Source of the DNA: an uncultured Prevotellaceae bacterium
GTDB taxonomy: Bacteria; Bacteroidota; Bacteroidia; Bacteroidales; Muribaculaceae
Reading direction: 5' to 3'
DNA length: 45,436 nt
Assembly: GCA_947169265.1 (NCBI GenBank)
Contig: CAMVPC010000024.1
Location: 1-45,436 of the forward strand
Position numbers and translations under genes: made by a program. Shown one piece after another: positions 7,053 through 15,486 of this stretch (its first letter is position 1; every line of letters begins with the position of its first letter). Below the pieces are notes generated by a model that did not search any database, had not been told where the DNA came from, and saw nothing but the letters and a program-made list of their open reading frames with translations.

Positions 7053-8750
7053 TTATTTGAGCAACAGGTTGTAGAGGGCCGTCACGTCGGCGCCACTCAC
7101 ACTGCCGTCGCCGTTCACATCGGCGTTACCGGCCACTTCCTTGCCATCGAGCAGGAGGCCATAGAGTGCGGTCACGTCGGCACCGCTCACAATACCGTCA
7201 CCGTTCACGTCGCCAGGAGTGGGAGGCGTATCCTCACTGCCTTGCTTCACGGTGATAAGATGGCTCGCGCCGGCATTGTGGAAGTCGAGTTTCGTCTCGC
7301 GATAGGTCTCGCCATCGGGCAGCGGCTCCACTTGGACAAGCACATTAGTCTCTCCCGTGTAGCTGTTTCCGTCCATCACATCTTCCACCTCGACCGACAC
7401 CCATTCGGGGATGTCACTATTGTTCTCGCCGGTAATTTCCCAAGAATAGGAATTATAGTAGCTGTTGAAAGTGAACGTCTTCTCGCCACCCTCGACAGGT
7501 GCCACAAACTCATCCTCGTCGCAAACCAGGTAGTTATAAGTCAAATCGTACATAAAGTCCCATGCGGTGGCATAGCCCGTGGTGTAGTGGAAATTAGCGC
7601 CACCCATGCGTGCTTTCTCTTCGGCCATGAAATAGAGATAGGCGTGAGCCTCACCGGGAATCAAATTCTCATGCTTGCCGAAAAGCGCGCAGTACTCGGC
7701 GTCGTCGCTCTTGAGAAGTATCATCACCGGCTCGTCGATCACCAGCGCGGTTTCCTCACCTGTTTCGGGGTCGACCTGCACCAGTTCGTCAAAGCTAATC
7801 ATTTGCGCCTTGCCGTCGATGGCGGTAACCTCGACGGTTTTGGTGGCGAGCACTTTCGACGACCAGGTGTTCATGGTTCCGTCATCCTTTTGCGTGCAGC
7901 GAAGCACCTCGAGGGTGATGGAGCCGCCTTTGCTGATGCGCAGGCGCGGATAAACGCCATGCAGCACAAAGGGGTGTCCCGGCTCCACATTGAGAAATTC
8001 GCCGATGCCCTTCACCTCTACCGTGTCGTAGCTCCAGCGCTTGGCGGCGTTTTGGTTAGTGGTGGCGTTGTTGACCATCGTTTGAGTTGGGTTATAGCTC
8101 AGCGAGCCCCAGGAGCGGTCGTTGTTTGAGGCCAGGTAAGTGCGGCCGCTGCTCGCGTTGGTATAGTTGGCCGTGCCGCCGGCTTTGAAGTAACCCCACG
8201 CGAAGGTAGAGTCGCCCATCGCATTATACGACGTGAGTTCGGGCGCTTTGCGATAGAAAGGCTGGATGTTCTCAATCGTGTAAGTCGTCACATCATCCAC
8301 CGGCTCGAGCGCGGGATACTCACCGTTCTCAAACGGGCCGTAGCCTTGCCACGTGCGCCACGAGGGGAACTCGGTGGTGCAGTCGGTCACGGTCACGTCG
8401 TAGAAAGGCGGTGTGAACAGGAAATAGTTCCAGTTGGAGTAGCCGTAGCCGTCGAGCGACAGACCCGTGAAGAATGTGCCGCGCGGACGCGCGTAGTAGG
8501 TGCCGGGGCGCTTGGTGGGCGTGCCCTCATCGAAGGTAATGGGCGGCAACTGCTCACCGGCGCTCACAGTGGGCGTCCACAGGCTCACGTCGGCCGCGTC
8601 GGCCACCATGTCGCTCATGCGGTCGGTCACTTTCATCTCCATGCCCTTGACGGCTACCGGAGTGTTCATCTTTGCTGTTAATGGCTTGTTCTTGGCGTAG
8701 GCACCCGTCACGAGCAGGGCCGCGGCCATCAAAAGTAATAATTTTTTCAT
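7053..8750 (-). CDS. Exported protein with C-terminal type I dockerin repeats (copy 1)
   Basis: This is a 565-residue protein with a signal peptide (MKKLLLLMAAALLVTGAYA). The bulk, residues about 30-420, is a beta-rich region rich in Trp, Tyr and Thr that I cannot assign. Residues about 425-505 look like an Ig-like or BACON-type domain ending in LITVKQG. The last 55 residues hold two dockerin type I calcium-binding repeats, DVNGDGIVSGADVTALYGLL and DVNGDGSVSGADVTALYNLL. Dockerins bind cohesins in clostridial cellulosomes; no cohesin is visible here, so their partner is unknown. The gene has its own consensus promoter (8841-8872) and terminator. It is a diverged paralogue of the next gene, with which it shares a nearly identical C-terminus. 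Confidence 0.8.
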   Translation of the reverse strand: MKKLLLLMAAALLVTGAYAKNKPLTAKMNTPVAVKGMEMKVTDRMSDMVADAADVSLWTPTVSAGEQLPPITFDEGTPTKRPGTYYARPRGTFFTGLSLDGYGYSNWNYFLFTPPFYDVTVTDCTTEFPSWRTWQGYGPFENGEYPALEPVDDVTTYTIENIQPFYRKAPELTSYNAMGDSTFAWGYFKAGGTANYTNASSGRTYLASNNDRSWGSLSYNPTQTMVNNATTNQNAAKRWSYDTVEVKGIGEFLNVEPGHPFVLHGVYPRLRISKGGSITLEVLRCTQKDDGTMNTWSSKVLATKTVEVTAIDGKAQMISFDELVQVDPETGEETALVIDEPVMILLKSDDAEYCALFGKHENLIPGEAHAYLYFMAEEKARMGGANFHYTTGYATAWDFMYDLTYNYLVCDEDEFVAPVEGGEKTFTFNSYYNSYSWEITGENNSDIPEWVSVEVEDVMDGNSYTGETNVLVQVEPLPDGETYRETKLDFHNAGASHLITVKQGSEDTPPTPGDVNGDGIVSGADVTALYGLLLDGKEVAGNADVNGDGSVSGADVTALYNLLLK

Positions 8751-8840
8751 AAGCAGTAATAATTATATAAATAAGGTGATTAATTCCATCTTATTGAAAG
8801 CGATTTGACCGGTAAAGCCACATTCTCTCACAATCACTTG

Positions 8841-8872
8841 CAAAATTATGCAGAAATATTGAAATTTCCAAA
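8841..8872 (-). promoter_or_regulatory. Consensus promoter for dockerin gene 1
   Basis: On the minus strand TTTG (8872-8869) is followed after 20 nt by TAATTTTG (8848-8841). The ATG lies at 8750, leaving a leader of roughly 80 nt. This makes the 7053-8750 gene a separate transcription unit from the susC operon. Confidence 0.7.
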
Positions 8873-8902
8873 AAAATCGTCACAATTATCACAGCATAAA
8901 AA

Positions 8903-8934
8903 CGAGGGGATACCCCGTCTCGGGGTTCCCCTCG
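8903..8934 (-). terminator. Terminator of dockerin gene 2
   Basis: CGAGGGGA-T-ACCCCG (8903-8917) pairs with CGGGGTTCCCCTCG (8921-8934) as a 14-bp stem with one bulged T and a 3-nt loop. On the minus strand it is followed by TTTTTA. It resembles the hairpin at 6983-7018, so gene end and terminator seem to have been duplicated together. Confidence 0.75.
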
Positions 8935-8985
8935 CCACAACATGTAGTAATATATTGTGCTTATATTGAGATGTTGTCGTAGAGA

Positions 8986-10812
8986 TTAGTTCAGCAGCAG
9001 GTTGTAGAGAGCCGTCACGTCGGCACCACTCACGTTGCCGTCGCCGTTCACGTCGGGATTACCGGCCACTTCCTTGTTGTCGAGCAGATAGCCGTAGAGG
9101 GCGGTCACGTCGGCACCGCTGAGGATACCGTCACCGTTCACGTCACCCTTGACATCTACTTGCACCTCACCCTGCTTGACCGTGATCTTGATCACTTGAG
9201 TCGGGACAATGAGGTAGATTTCGGCCTGGCGACCGGTCATGCCTTCGGGCAGAGCCTCGGCGGTGATGGTGGTGGCCACGGTGCCGTCATACTCGGTGTA
9301 AGCCTCACCGGCAGATGTGGTGCCGCTGTACTCGCCGTCAACAAACTCGATACTCAGCCAGTCGGGCATGTCGGTTTCACCCTTCTCATCGCCCGCAATC
9401 AGGAACGATTCGCTCATTTCGCTCGAGTACACAGTCATTTCTTTGCTTTCGCCTTCGGCGGCCACCTCAAGCTCAACCTCATCGTCGGTGTAGAGATAGG
9501 GATAAGCCAGGTCAAAGCCAACCACGAAAGTAGTGGGCAGATAGTAGACGCCCGTCGACGAGCTACCCCACACATAACCACCACCGGCTTCACCCAGGTA
9601 GAGGCCTTCGGGAGTGTATTCCTCACCGTTCTTCGCGCCGTACTCAACCACGGCATAAGCGGTTTGACGCACATTATCCCAAGTGTGCACCTGCGCAAAA
9701 GCACGGTTCACACCATTGTAGTAAGGAGCAAAGTAAGAAATGAGAGCATCGTTGAAGTCGAAGTAAATGAGCACGTCCTGGTCAATCACCAGAGGATCGT
9801 CAACCTCATAACCGGTTTCGGGATCGATGTTCTTAAATTGCAAATCCATCTGCAGGTTCGCGTAATCGACAGCCTCGGTACCGAAGGTATATTCGGTCGT
9901 GGCAAGAGGATTGTCGAAATCGGCGCCATTCTCGCCTACGGGAATGAGTGAGCACTTGAGTACCGCGCCCTCATCGGCGATGATACTGGCCAGAATGTTA
10001 ACTTTCGAGATAGTGTAGGGTCGGCCATTATAAGGAATGTGCTCGGCAACACCCCTCACGATGCAAGTGTCGGCCTCAATACCGATACCGCTGGTGGGAT
10101 CAGCAAACTCATCCATCCAGAACTCATTACCGGTCCAACCATTCTCTTGGTTCTCCTTAGCCGAAGGATAGGCACGGCCAAGAGACGAATTGTCATAGTA
10201 ATCAATGAGGTCGAAGTTACTCATCGACGAGGTGTTTCCGGCATCATCAAGCAGGTAGGCAATATTTCCTGCCCAGTGGATTTGGTTCTTACCGTCCTGA
10301 GCTTGATAGCCATCCTCAGCGCCACCGACGGTGAGCACAGGAGCGGGATAGACATATCGAATGTCACCCTTGATGGTGTTCACCAGGTCGTAGCTGTCGA
10401 CACTTGCATACTTGCCATCGGTTGTGGCATCCACATAGTACCAAGTGAAAATGCCCGACTCGTCCACACCGCTGGTGTTGTTCTTCCAGGTGATTTCACC
10501 ATCGGGGATCAACATGCCATAATAGGCGCCAATATTACCCTCGGCATCCATAACACGGTTCACCCAGAAAGAGCCTGCCGGGCTCGCATACAGGGTGTCG
10601 ATGTCGTCGGTTAACGCGCGAGCAATCGAAGTCTTGGGACGGTCAACCCTCATGGCCAAACGGCTCTCGAGGTTGGCTTTCGACATCTCAGCGGTCACAG
10701 TACTTACAGGGGCCATCTTGTGGGTAGCCTCCTGGCGAGTGAGCACATTTGCTGCCATGGCCACGCCCGTGACCAGAGCGGCAACACTGATAAGAGCTAA
10801 TAATTTCTTCAT
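8986..10812 (-). CDS. Exported protein with C-terminal type I dockerin repeats (copy 2)
   Basis: This is a 608-residue protein with a signal peptide (MKKLLALISVAALVTGVAMA). A long beta-rich central region rich in Asp, Tyr and Thr contains no motif I recognise. It ends in two dockerin repeats, DVNGDGILSGADVTALYGYL and DVNGDGNVSGADVTALYNLL. I chose 10812 as start for the signal peptide; an ATG at 10839 would add nine residues. Its overall plan matches the neighbour at 7053-8750, but only the C-terminus is nearly identical. It follows the DUF4302 gene by 103 bp containing a hairpin (10873-10902), and I see no good promoter of its own. It may be read at a reduced level from the susC operon. Confidence 0.8.
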   Translation of the reverse strand: MKKLLALISVAALVTGVAMAANVLTRQEATHKMAPVSTVTAEMSKANLESRLAMRVDRPKTSIARALTDDIDTLYASPAGSFWVNRVMDAEGNIGAYYGMLIPDGEITWKNNTSGVDESGIFTWYYVDATTDGKYASVDSYDLVNTIKGDIRYVYPAPVLTVGGAEDGYQAQDGKNQIHWAGNIAYLLDDAGNTSSMSNFDLIDYYDNSSLGRAYPSAKENQENGWTGNEFWMDEFADPTSGIGIEADTCIVRGVAEHIPYNGRPYTISKVNILASIIADEGAVLKCSLIPVGENGADFDNPLATTEYTFGTEAVDYANLQMDLQFKNIDPETGYEVDDPLVIDQDVLIYFDFNDALISYFAPYYNGVNRAFAQVHTWDNVRQTAYAVVEYGAKNGEEYTPEGLYLGEAGGGYVWGSSSTGVYYLPTTFVVGFDLAYPYLYTDDEVELEVAAEGESKEMTVYSSEMSESFLIAGDEKGETDMPDWLSIEFVDGEYSGTTSAGEAYTEYDGTVATTITAEALPEGMTGRQAEIYLIVPTQVIKITVKQGEVQVDVKGDVNGDGILSGADVTALYGYLLDNKEVAGNPDVNGDGNVSGADVTALYNLLLN

Positions 10813-10872
10813 AGAAATAAAAAATTTAGCGTTAAACAATAAAATACAAAAATCTCAATCAATTTTATGGAT

Positions 10873-10902
10873 TTAAGTTGGGCGGCAAGCCGCCCAACTT
10901 AA
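10873..10902 (-). terminator. Intercistronic hairpin after the DUF4302 gene
   Basis: TTAAGTTGGGCGGC (10873-10886) is perfectly complementary to GCCGCCCAACTTAA (10889-10902), a near-perfect palindrome. The minus-strand sequence after it (ATCCATAAAATTG) has no strong T-run. It may act as an attenuator or RNA-stabilising hairpin between DUF4302 and dockerin gene 2 as easily as a terminator. Confidence 0.5.
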
Positions 10903-10915
10903 CGAAAAATTGCGG

Positions 10916-12373
10916 TTATTTACCCAGTGCCACATCCAACGACACGCCCGCGCCGTTAGCGATATTCATCGCCACAGGGTTCAGGGCCGATGACGGGGTG
11001 AGCGTGAGGTTGCCCGACGTGAGCAGGTTAACAAAGGTCGCAAACTCGGGAAGCGGCTTGAAGAAGTCGTTACCGGGAGCGGTATCGAAGGCATCGTCGG
11101 CCGCGAGGTTGCACGACATCTTGATAGTCTTCTCATCCACACGCGCCACATCAAGCTTGAGGCAAGTGGTGTAGTTGCTTGAGGCACGACCCTTGAGCGT
11201 GGCCGAGAACTTAATCTCGAGCGCGTAATAGCCCTCGGTCTTACTCACCGTCTTGTAGATCAACTTCAAGCTGGTGATATTCGACTTCGTCACCTGACGT
11301 CCACTCACCGTGAGGTTGAGCATGGCGCTGAGCGTGTTGTTGTAAGCCTCGGTAAGCGATTCGCTCATCGACTCGCGGTCAACAACCCACACGCGGGAAC
11401 TGAGCAGATAATAATCGACAATGTCACCGGCGTTGATAGTGGTCGCGCCATCATCGCCCAGCAACGAGCCGTCGGGCTGGAAGTAGAAGTCCTGCACGGC
11501 ATTGGCACTCGCGTCATACTCGGTGAGGAAGTCCAGCGGCTGATAGAAGTGGATGCCCTTGGGAGTGACGACCATTGTCTCGTGCTCGCGCTCGTTGACG
11601 GCGTCGCCGCCTTCGGGCACAAAGAGCCACAAGAAACGTTTCATGTCGGGCGTCATCTGCTGGTTGCCCGGCAACGACACTCTATAGTCGCTCAAGACGA
11701 AGCGCTTGCCCGAAGGAGTAGTCATGTAAAGCGTCGTCACATTCGGCGAAAAGTGGTTCGTTTGATTCGCGACAGCTTGCGCTATCCATTGCTCGTCGTC
11801 GGTGTCGGCCGGCAGACGGTTCATCGTCATCAGCAAGCCATGCTTCTTGCCGCGCAGGATGCACGAGTTCTCCTCGCGCGAAAGCACGTTGAACTCAAAG
11901 TCGCCCTCATGACCGGCGCCATTGGCACGCGTGGCGCCCGGCGGAATGATGCCGGGGTCGCTGAAGAAGTGGAACGCGTCGTTGAGCGAATTGAACGAGA
12001 TACTGGGACCATCGTCGCCCTGGACCTCCCACAAAGAGGTATCCTTGACATAACCGATACTCACGTCGAAGTCCTTCTGGCCATCGGCGTCACTACCACC
12101 GGTCGTGAACTTGTTGTTGCCGGCGATATCCACCGAACCGTCGTCATGGAAGGTCACCACAAAGTAGAAACCTTGCTCGTCGGTGTTGGCGAAATAGAGC
12201 AATTCCCACTTTCCGCCCTTATCGGTAAAATAGCTTTTATAATCGGTAAGAGCCTTGTCGAGGCGTTCGGCCGCACTCTCGTTGAAGAGGTCGTCGACCT
12301 CGGTGGGAGCGCAAGCGCCCAGCGAGAGCGTGAGCGCAGCGAGCGCCGCCGAAATGTTAAATATCTTTTTCAT
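10916..12373 (-). CDS. DUF4302 family lipoprotein
   Basis: This is a 485-residue lipoprotein with a signal peptide and lipobox LGAC near residue 20. The N-terminal pattern of a short linker, LFNESAAERLDKALTDYK, GGKWELLYFA and YFVVTFHDDGSV is typical of DUF4302, a Bacteroidales family usually encoded beside susC/susD. Its function is unknown; position and lipidation suggest a surface or periplasm-facing accessory binding protein. The start at 12373 is used, with an adjacent ATG at 12376 as an alternative. It lies 47 bp after the metallopeptidase gene in the same operon. Confidence 0.85.
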   Translation of the reverse strand: MKKIFNISAALAALTLSLGACAPTEVDDLFNESAAERLDKALTDYKSYFTDKGGKWELLYFANTDEQGFYFVVTFHDDGSVDIAGNNKFTTGGSDADGQKDFDVSIGYVKDTSLWEVQGDDGPSISFNSLNDAFHFFSDPGIIPPGATRANGAGHEGDFEFNVLSREENSCILRGKKHGLLMTMNRLPADTDDEQWIAQAVANQTNHFSPNVTTLYMTTPSGKRFVLSDYRVSLPGNQQMTPDMKRFLWLFVPEGGDAVNEREHETMVVTPKGIHFYQPLDFLTEYDASANAVQDFYFQPDGSLLGDDGATTINAGDIVDYYLLSSRVWVVDRESMSESLTEAYNNTLSAMLNLTVSGRQVTKSNITSLKLIYKTVSKTEGYYALEIKFSATLKGRASSNYTTCLKLDVARVDEKTIKMSCNLAADDAFDTAPGNDFFKPLPEFATFVNLLTSGNLTLTPSSALNPVAMNIANGAGVSLDVALGK

Positions 12374-12420
12374 CATAATGTTATAATCTTTAATGGAAAT
12401 GATTAAGCACTCTTAAGCCA

Positions 12421-13656
12421 TTATTTAATATTGTACACTTGCTGGCGCAGGGCCTCGATGTCGTAGTTGAGCTGACGGTATTGCACCTCGTTGCGCAGTT
12501 GCTCAAGGTCGATACCCCACTCCTCTTTGAACCAAGTGCGGGCGATTTGCAGCTTCTGGTTGATGATGGCCACACCATCCACACCATCCTCGTCGAGCAC
12601 GGCGAACACCTTGATGGGAATGCGCTTGCCATTCGAGTCGAGCACGAAATTGCTGTTGTCGCAACGGTTACCGTTGGCGTCGACACGGTTGCCTTCGCTG
12701 TCCTTGGTGATGGGAGCCACACCCTTTTGATAGTTGTTCTTGTAAATCAAAGTACCGTCTTCCAGCTCGCCCACCAGGCCCTCACGCAAGTACTTGAGGT
12801 TGTCGGGGTTCGAAGCGTCGTTGTTGTCGTAGTAGTAGAAGCAGTAGTACACGGCGTCCTCATCGTTGGCATCCTCGGCATCGGTGGCCCAGCCGCGGCT
12901 GGCGTTGAGCAGGATGTGATCCCACTCTTCCTGGGTGCGGGTGATGTAGTTGGCGATGATCTCGGCATAGTCCTCACGCATCTCGCTCGAAGCGTAGGGA
13001 GTCACAAAACCTAACGAGTTAACCACGCCCGCGTTACGGTTCTGCCAGTTGGAGCTGTCGTAGTGAGCGTTCGAGATGGTCTGGAACTCCTTGGGAATAC
13101 TCTTGGTCTGGTGCAAAATGTGGGCAAACTCGTGGTGCATCGTGCGGAACAGGTACTCGTTGAGGTCGGCGAAATTGTCGATACGAGCCTCGTTCACGCG
13201 GAACAGCGTCACCTTGATACCGCCTTCGGCAAGACCCAGCAGGATGGTACCCGAGCTGGGGTTGTAAGCCGGCGAGCCCACCAGCATGAGGATGCGGGGT
13301 CCATAGGTCTTAAGGAACTCCTGGCTGCCGGTAACCTCGGCATAAACGTCAAACCAGAGGTACTTGGTCAACACGGCGATATCGAGCGCCTTGTCGTAGC
13401 GCGCGGGCAAGAGGTTGTAGTTCATGTTGGTGCCCACGTCTTCATATTTGTACTGGAACTCGACGTTATACACGTCGCGGAAGTTCTCCTTGAGCCACAT
13501 GTCGAGCTGATAAGTGGCACTGTTGGGGTCGATTTCCTCAGTCACATCGGGGAAGATGGTGGGACCCAGCTTATCCTCGCTACACGAAGTGAACGAAAGC
13601 GTGGCAAGCACCATCAGGGCGCACCCCGAAAGGTAGTTGAATATCTTTGTTTTCAT
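12421..13656 (-). CDS. Zinc metallopeptidase lipoprotein (Peptidase_Mx1-like)
   Basis: This 411-residue lipoprotein has the lipobox FTSC near residue 25. Residues about 170-180 contain MHHEFAHILHQ, the HExxH zinc motif of the putative Mx1 metallopeptidase family found in Bacteroidetes SusC/D loci. Further conserved-looking elements are the LTKYLWFDVY and GPRILMLVGSPAYN segments before the motif and EMREDYAEIIANYI after it, where a third ligand would be expected. It is probably surface exposed and could trim peptides for import by the neighbouring SusCD pair. It lies 9 bp after susD. The third zinc ligand and the substrate are not established. Confidence 0.85.
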   Translation of the reverse strand: MKTKIFNYLSGCALMVLATLSFTSCSEDKLGPTIFPDVTEEIDPNSATYQLDMWLKENFRDVYNVEFQYKYEDVGTNMNYNLLPARYDKALDIAVLTKYLWFDVYAEVTGSQEFLKTYGPRILMLVGSPAYNPSSGTILLGLAEGGIKVTLFRVNEARIDNFADLNEYLFRTMHHEFAHILHQTKSIPKEFQTISNAHYDSSNWQNRNAGVVNSLGFVTPYASSEMREDYAEIIANYITRTQEEWDHILLNASRGWATDAEDANDEDAVYYCFYYYDNNDASNPDNLKYLREGLVGELEDGTLIYKNNYQKGVAPITKDSEGNRVDANGNRCDNSNFVLDSNGKRIPIKVFAVLDEDGVDGVAIINQKLQIARTWFKEEWGIDLEQLRNEVQYRQLNYDIEALRQQVYNIK

Positions 13657-13665
13657 CATCGTTGC

Positions 13666-15435
13666 TTATTGTTCGTTAATAGTCGTGGCTTCAAATTTCT
13701 TCAGGCTGCCCTCGTCGAGCTTCACGTCGACCGAACGCTCGTTGCGCTCAAGACCGGCGGCGATGACCTCGTTGGGGATTTGCAGCGCGTAGCGCGGGTC
13801 GTTGGTCTGCAGCACCACTTCCTGTGCGCTGCGGCCAATGCGGTGAACGAGCGAGAGGCCATAGCGCTTGATGTCGAACCAACGGGTGCCGTTGTGCAGG
13901 TTCTCGATGCGACGGAAGTGAAGCAGACACTGCAGGTAAGGACGAATCTCATTGGTCACGACATACTTGCTGGGGCAAATCTCGTCGATGTGAAGAGGCT
14001 TGGCGATACCGTACATGATGCTCTTCGAGTATTTCTCGGCCAGCTCGGCACGCTTGCCCAGGTTCTCCACATACTTGGCCTCGCAGTCGTTGTAGAACGA
14101 CACCACGTTGGCCTTGGTGAAGTCGCGCATGCCGCTGTAGCCGCGCGAGTGCTTGCGGTGGGCGTCTTCCCACACCTTGAGGTCGGCGAAACCGCCATCG
14201 ATGTCGCCAAGGAAGAACTTGGCCTCGGCACGGTTGAAGAGGGCCTCCTCACCGGTAAACTCGGTGCGCACGATGTGGGCGTAACCGATACCGGCAATCT
14301 TGTCGGTGTACTCAAACTGCTCACCGAGCGGGGCACCAAACCAGATACCATACTCGCGCTCGCCGTTGACAAACAGGAAGCCGTTGAAGCAGGTGTTCAT
14401 GGCGAACGATTCGCCACCACCCGTCGAGCGCCAAATCTCGCTCACCCACGACGGACCGGGGCCTTGCACGGTGGCGCGCAGAGCCTCACCGTTACAGCCA
14501 TAGCGACGGCCACCGCTGAAGTGGCGTGCCATAGTCGAATAGGTAGAGATGACCATGAAGTTGCGGGGATGCACGGCGTTGCTGTAGTAGCGGCCGAAGT
14601 CGCTCAGGTAATACAGGTTCTCCTGACTCCACAGCTCGCTCATGTAAGGCGAGGGATCCACATCGGCACCGCCAAAAGCGGCGTTGGCATACTCGAGCAC
14701 CTTTTCATACTCGCGCTTTTGCAGATAGAAACGCGAAGCGAAAGTGTTAGCTGCCTGACGATTGAAGTGGTACTTGGGAATCTCATAGAGACCATCGTTG
14801 ATGAGGGGAAGACCCTCCACGAGGTCGGCCTCGATCTTGTCGTAGGTCTCGGCGACGGTACCGCGCTCGTAGTGCACGAGCACCTTGGTCTCGGGAGCGG
14901 TAATATAAGGTATACCGGGCTTGCTCAGGTTCGGTTCTCCATAAGGCATGCAGAACAGTTGGGCAAGGATGAAGTGGTTATAGGCACGGCACACGAGAGC
15001 CTCGCCCTTGATAGCCTTGAGCATGTCGCTATTGTCGCCCTCAGCCTCAAATTGGGCCACTTTCTCGAGCACAGCGTTGCACACCGCGATGGCGTGATAC
15101 TGCGATTCCCACACCGAGCTGGGCGAGTCGCTACCACTCTCACTGCGGCAGTCTTCCCAAGCGAAGAGCTCGTCGTCGTTACGGTTGTAAGACGACAGGT
15201 TGTAACGCACGCCGGCGTCGGTGGGCGCGTTATTGTCAATCAAGTTGTCGCTCGAAAACTCTCCCAGCAGGCCATAGTTCGACGACGGATAGGCGTCGAC
15301 CATGAGCTGGCGCAGCTGCTCCACGTTGTTGAGCGTGACGCGCGTGTCGGTTTCCTTGTCAAGGAAATCCTTGCACGAAGCCATCGAGAGGAGTGCCGCC
15401 ACAACAGGTAATAAAATGATATATCTGAATTTCAT
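13666..15435 (-). CDS. SusD/RagB family outer-membrane nutrient-binding lipoprotein
   Basis: This 589-residue lipoprotein begins with a signal peptide and lipobox MASC near residue 20, followed by KDFLDKETDTRVTLNNVEQL, the usual start of SusD proteins. The remainder is helix-rich with TPR-like segments and ends with a C-terminal block containing FRRIENLHNGTRWFDIKRYG, characteristic of the family. SusD proteins cap the SusC barrel and help capture the substrate at the cell surface. It follows susC by 51 bp and precedes the Mx1 metallopeptidase by 9 bp. The peptidase neighbour and lack of glycoside hydrolases favour a peptide-binding, RagB-like role, which is inference. Confidence 0.95.
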   Translation of the reverse strand: MKFRYIILLPVVAALLSMASCKDFLDKETDTRVTLNNVEQLRQLMVDAYPSSNYGLLGEFSSDNLIDNNAPTDAGVRYNLSSYNRNDDELFAWEDCRSESGSDSPSSVWESQYHAIAVCNAVLEKVAQFEAEGDNSDMLKAIKGEALVCRAYNHFILAQLFCMPYGEPNLSKPGIPYITAPETKVLVHYERGTVAETYDKIEADLVEGLPLINDGLYEIPKYHFNRQAANTFASRFYLQKREYEKVLEYANAAFGGADVDPSPYMSELWSQENLYYLSDFGRYYSNAVHPRNFMVISTYSTMARHFSGGRRYGCNGEALRATVQGPGPSWVSEIWRSTGGGESFAMNTCFNGFLFVNGEREYGIWFGAPLGEQFEYTDKIAGIGYAHIVRTEFTGEEALFNRAEAKFFLGDIDGGFADLKVWEDAHRKHSRGYSGMRDFTKANVVSFYNDCEAKYVENLGKRAELAEKYSKSIMYGIAKPLHIDEICPSKYVVTNEIRPYLQCLLHFRRIENLHNGTRWFDIKRYGLSLVHRIGRSAQEVVLQTNDPRYALQIPNEVIAAGLERNERSVDVKLDEGSLKKFEATTINEQ

Positions 15436-15486
15436 AACGTATAAATGTCTTTTATCGATATTCTAATTTCTTTCTGTCTCAACTCA

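Noticed and set aside
13063-15411. 782-codon open frame on the plus strand opposite susD
   Set aside because: Same reason: it mirrors the codon pattern of susD and the metallopeptidase and shows no start signals or domains.
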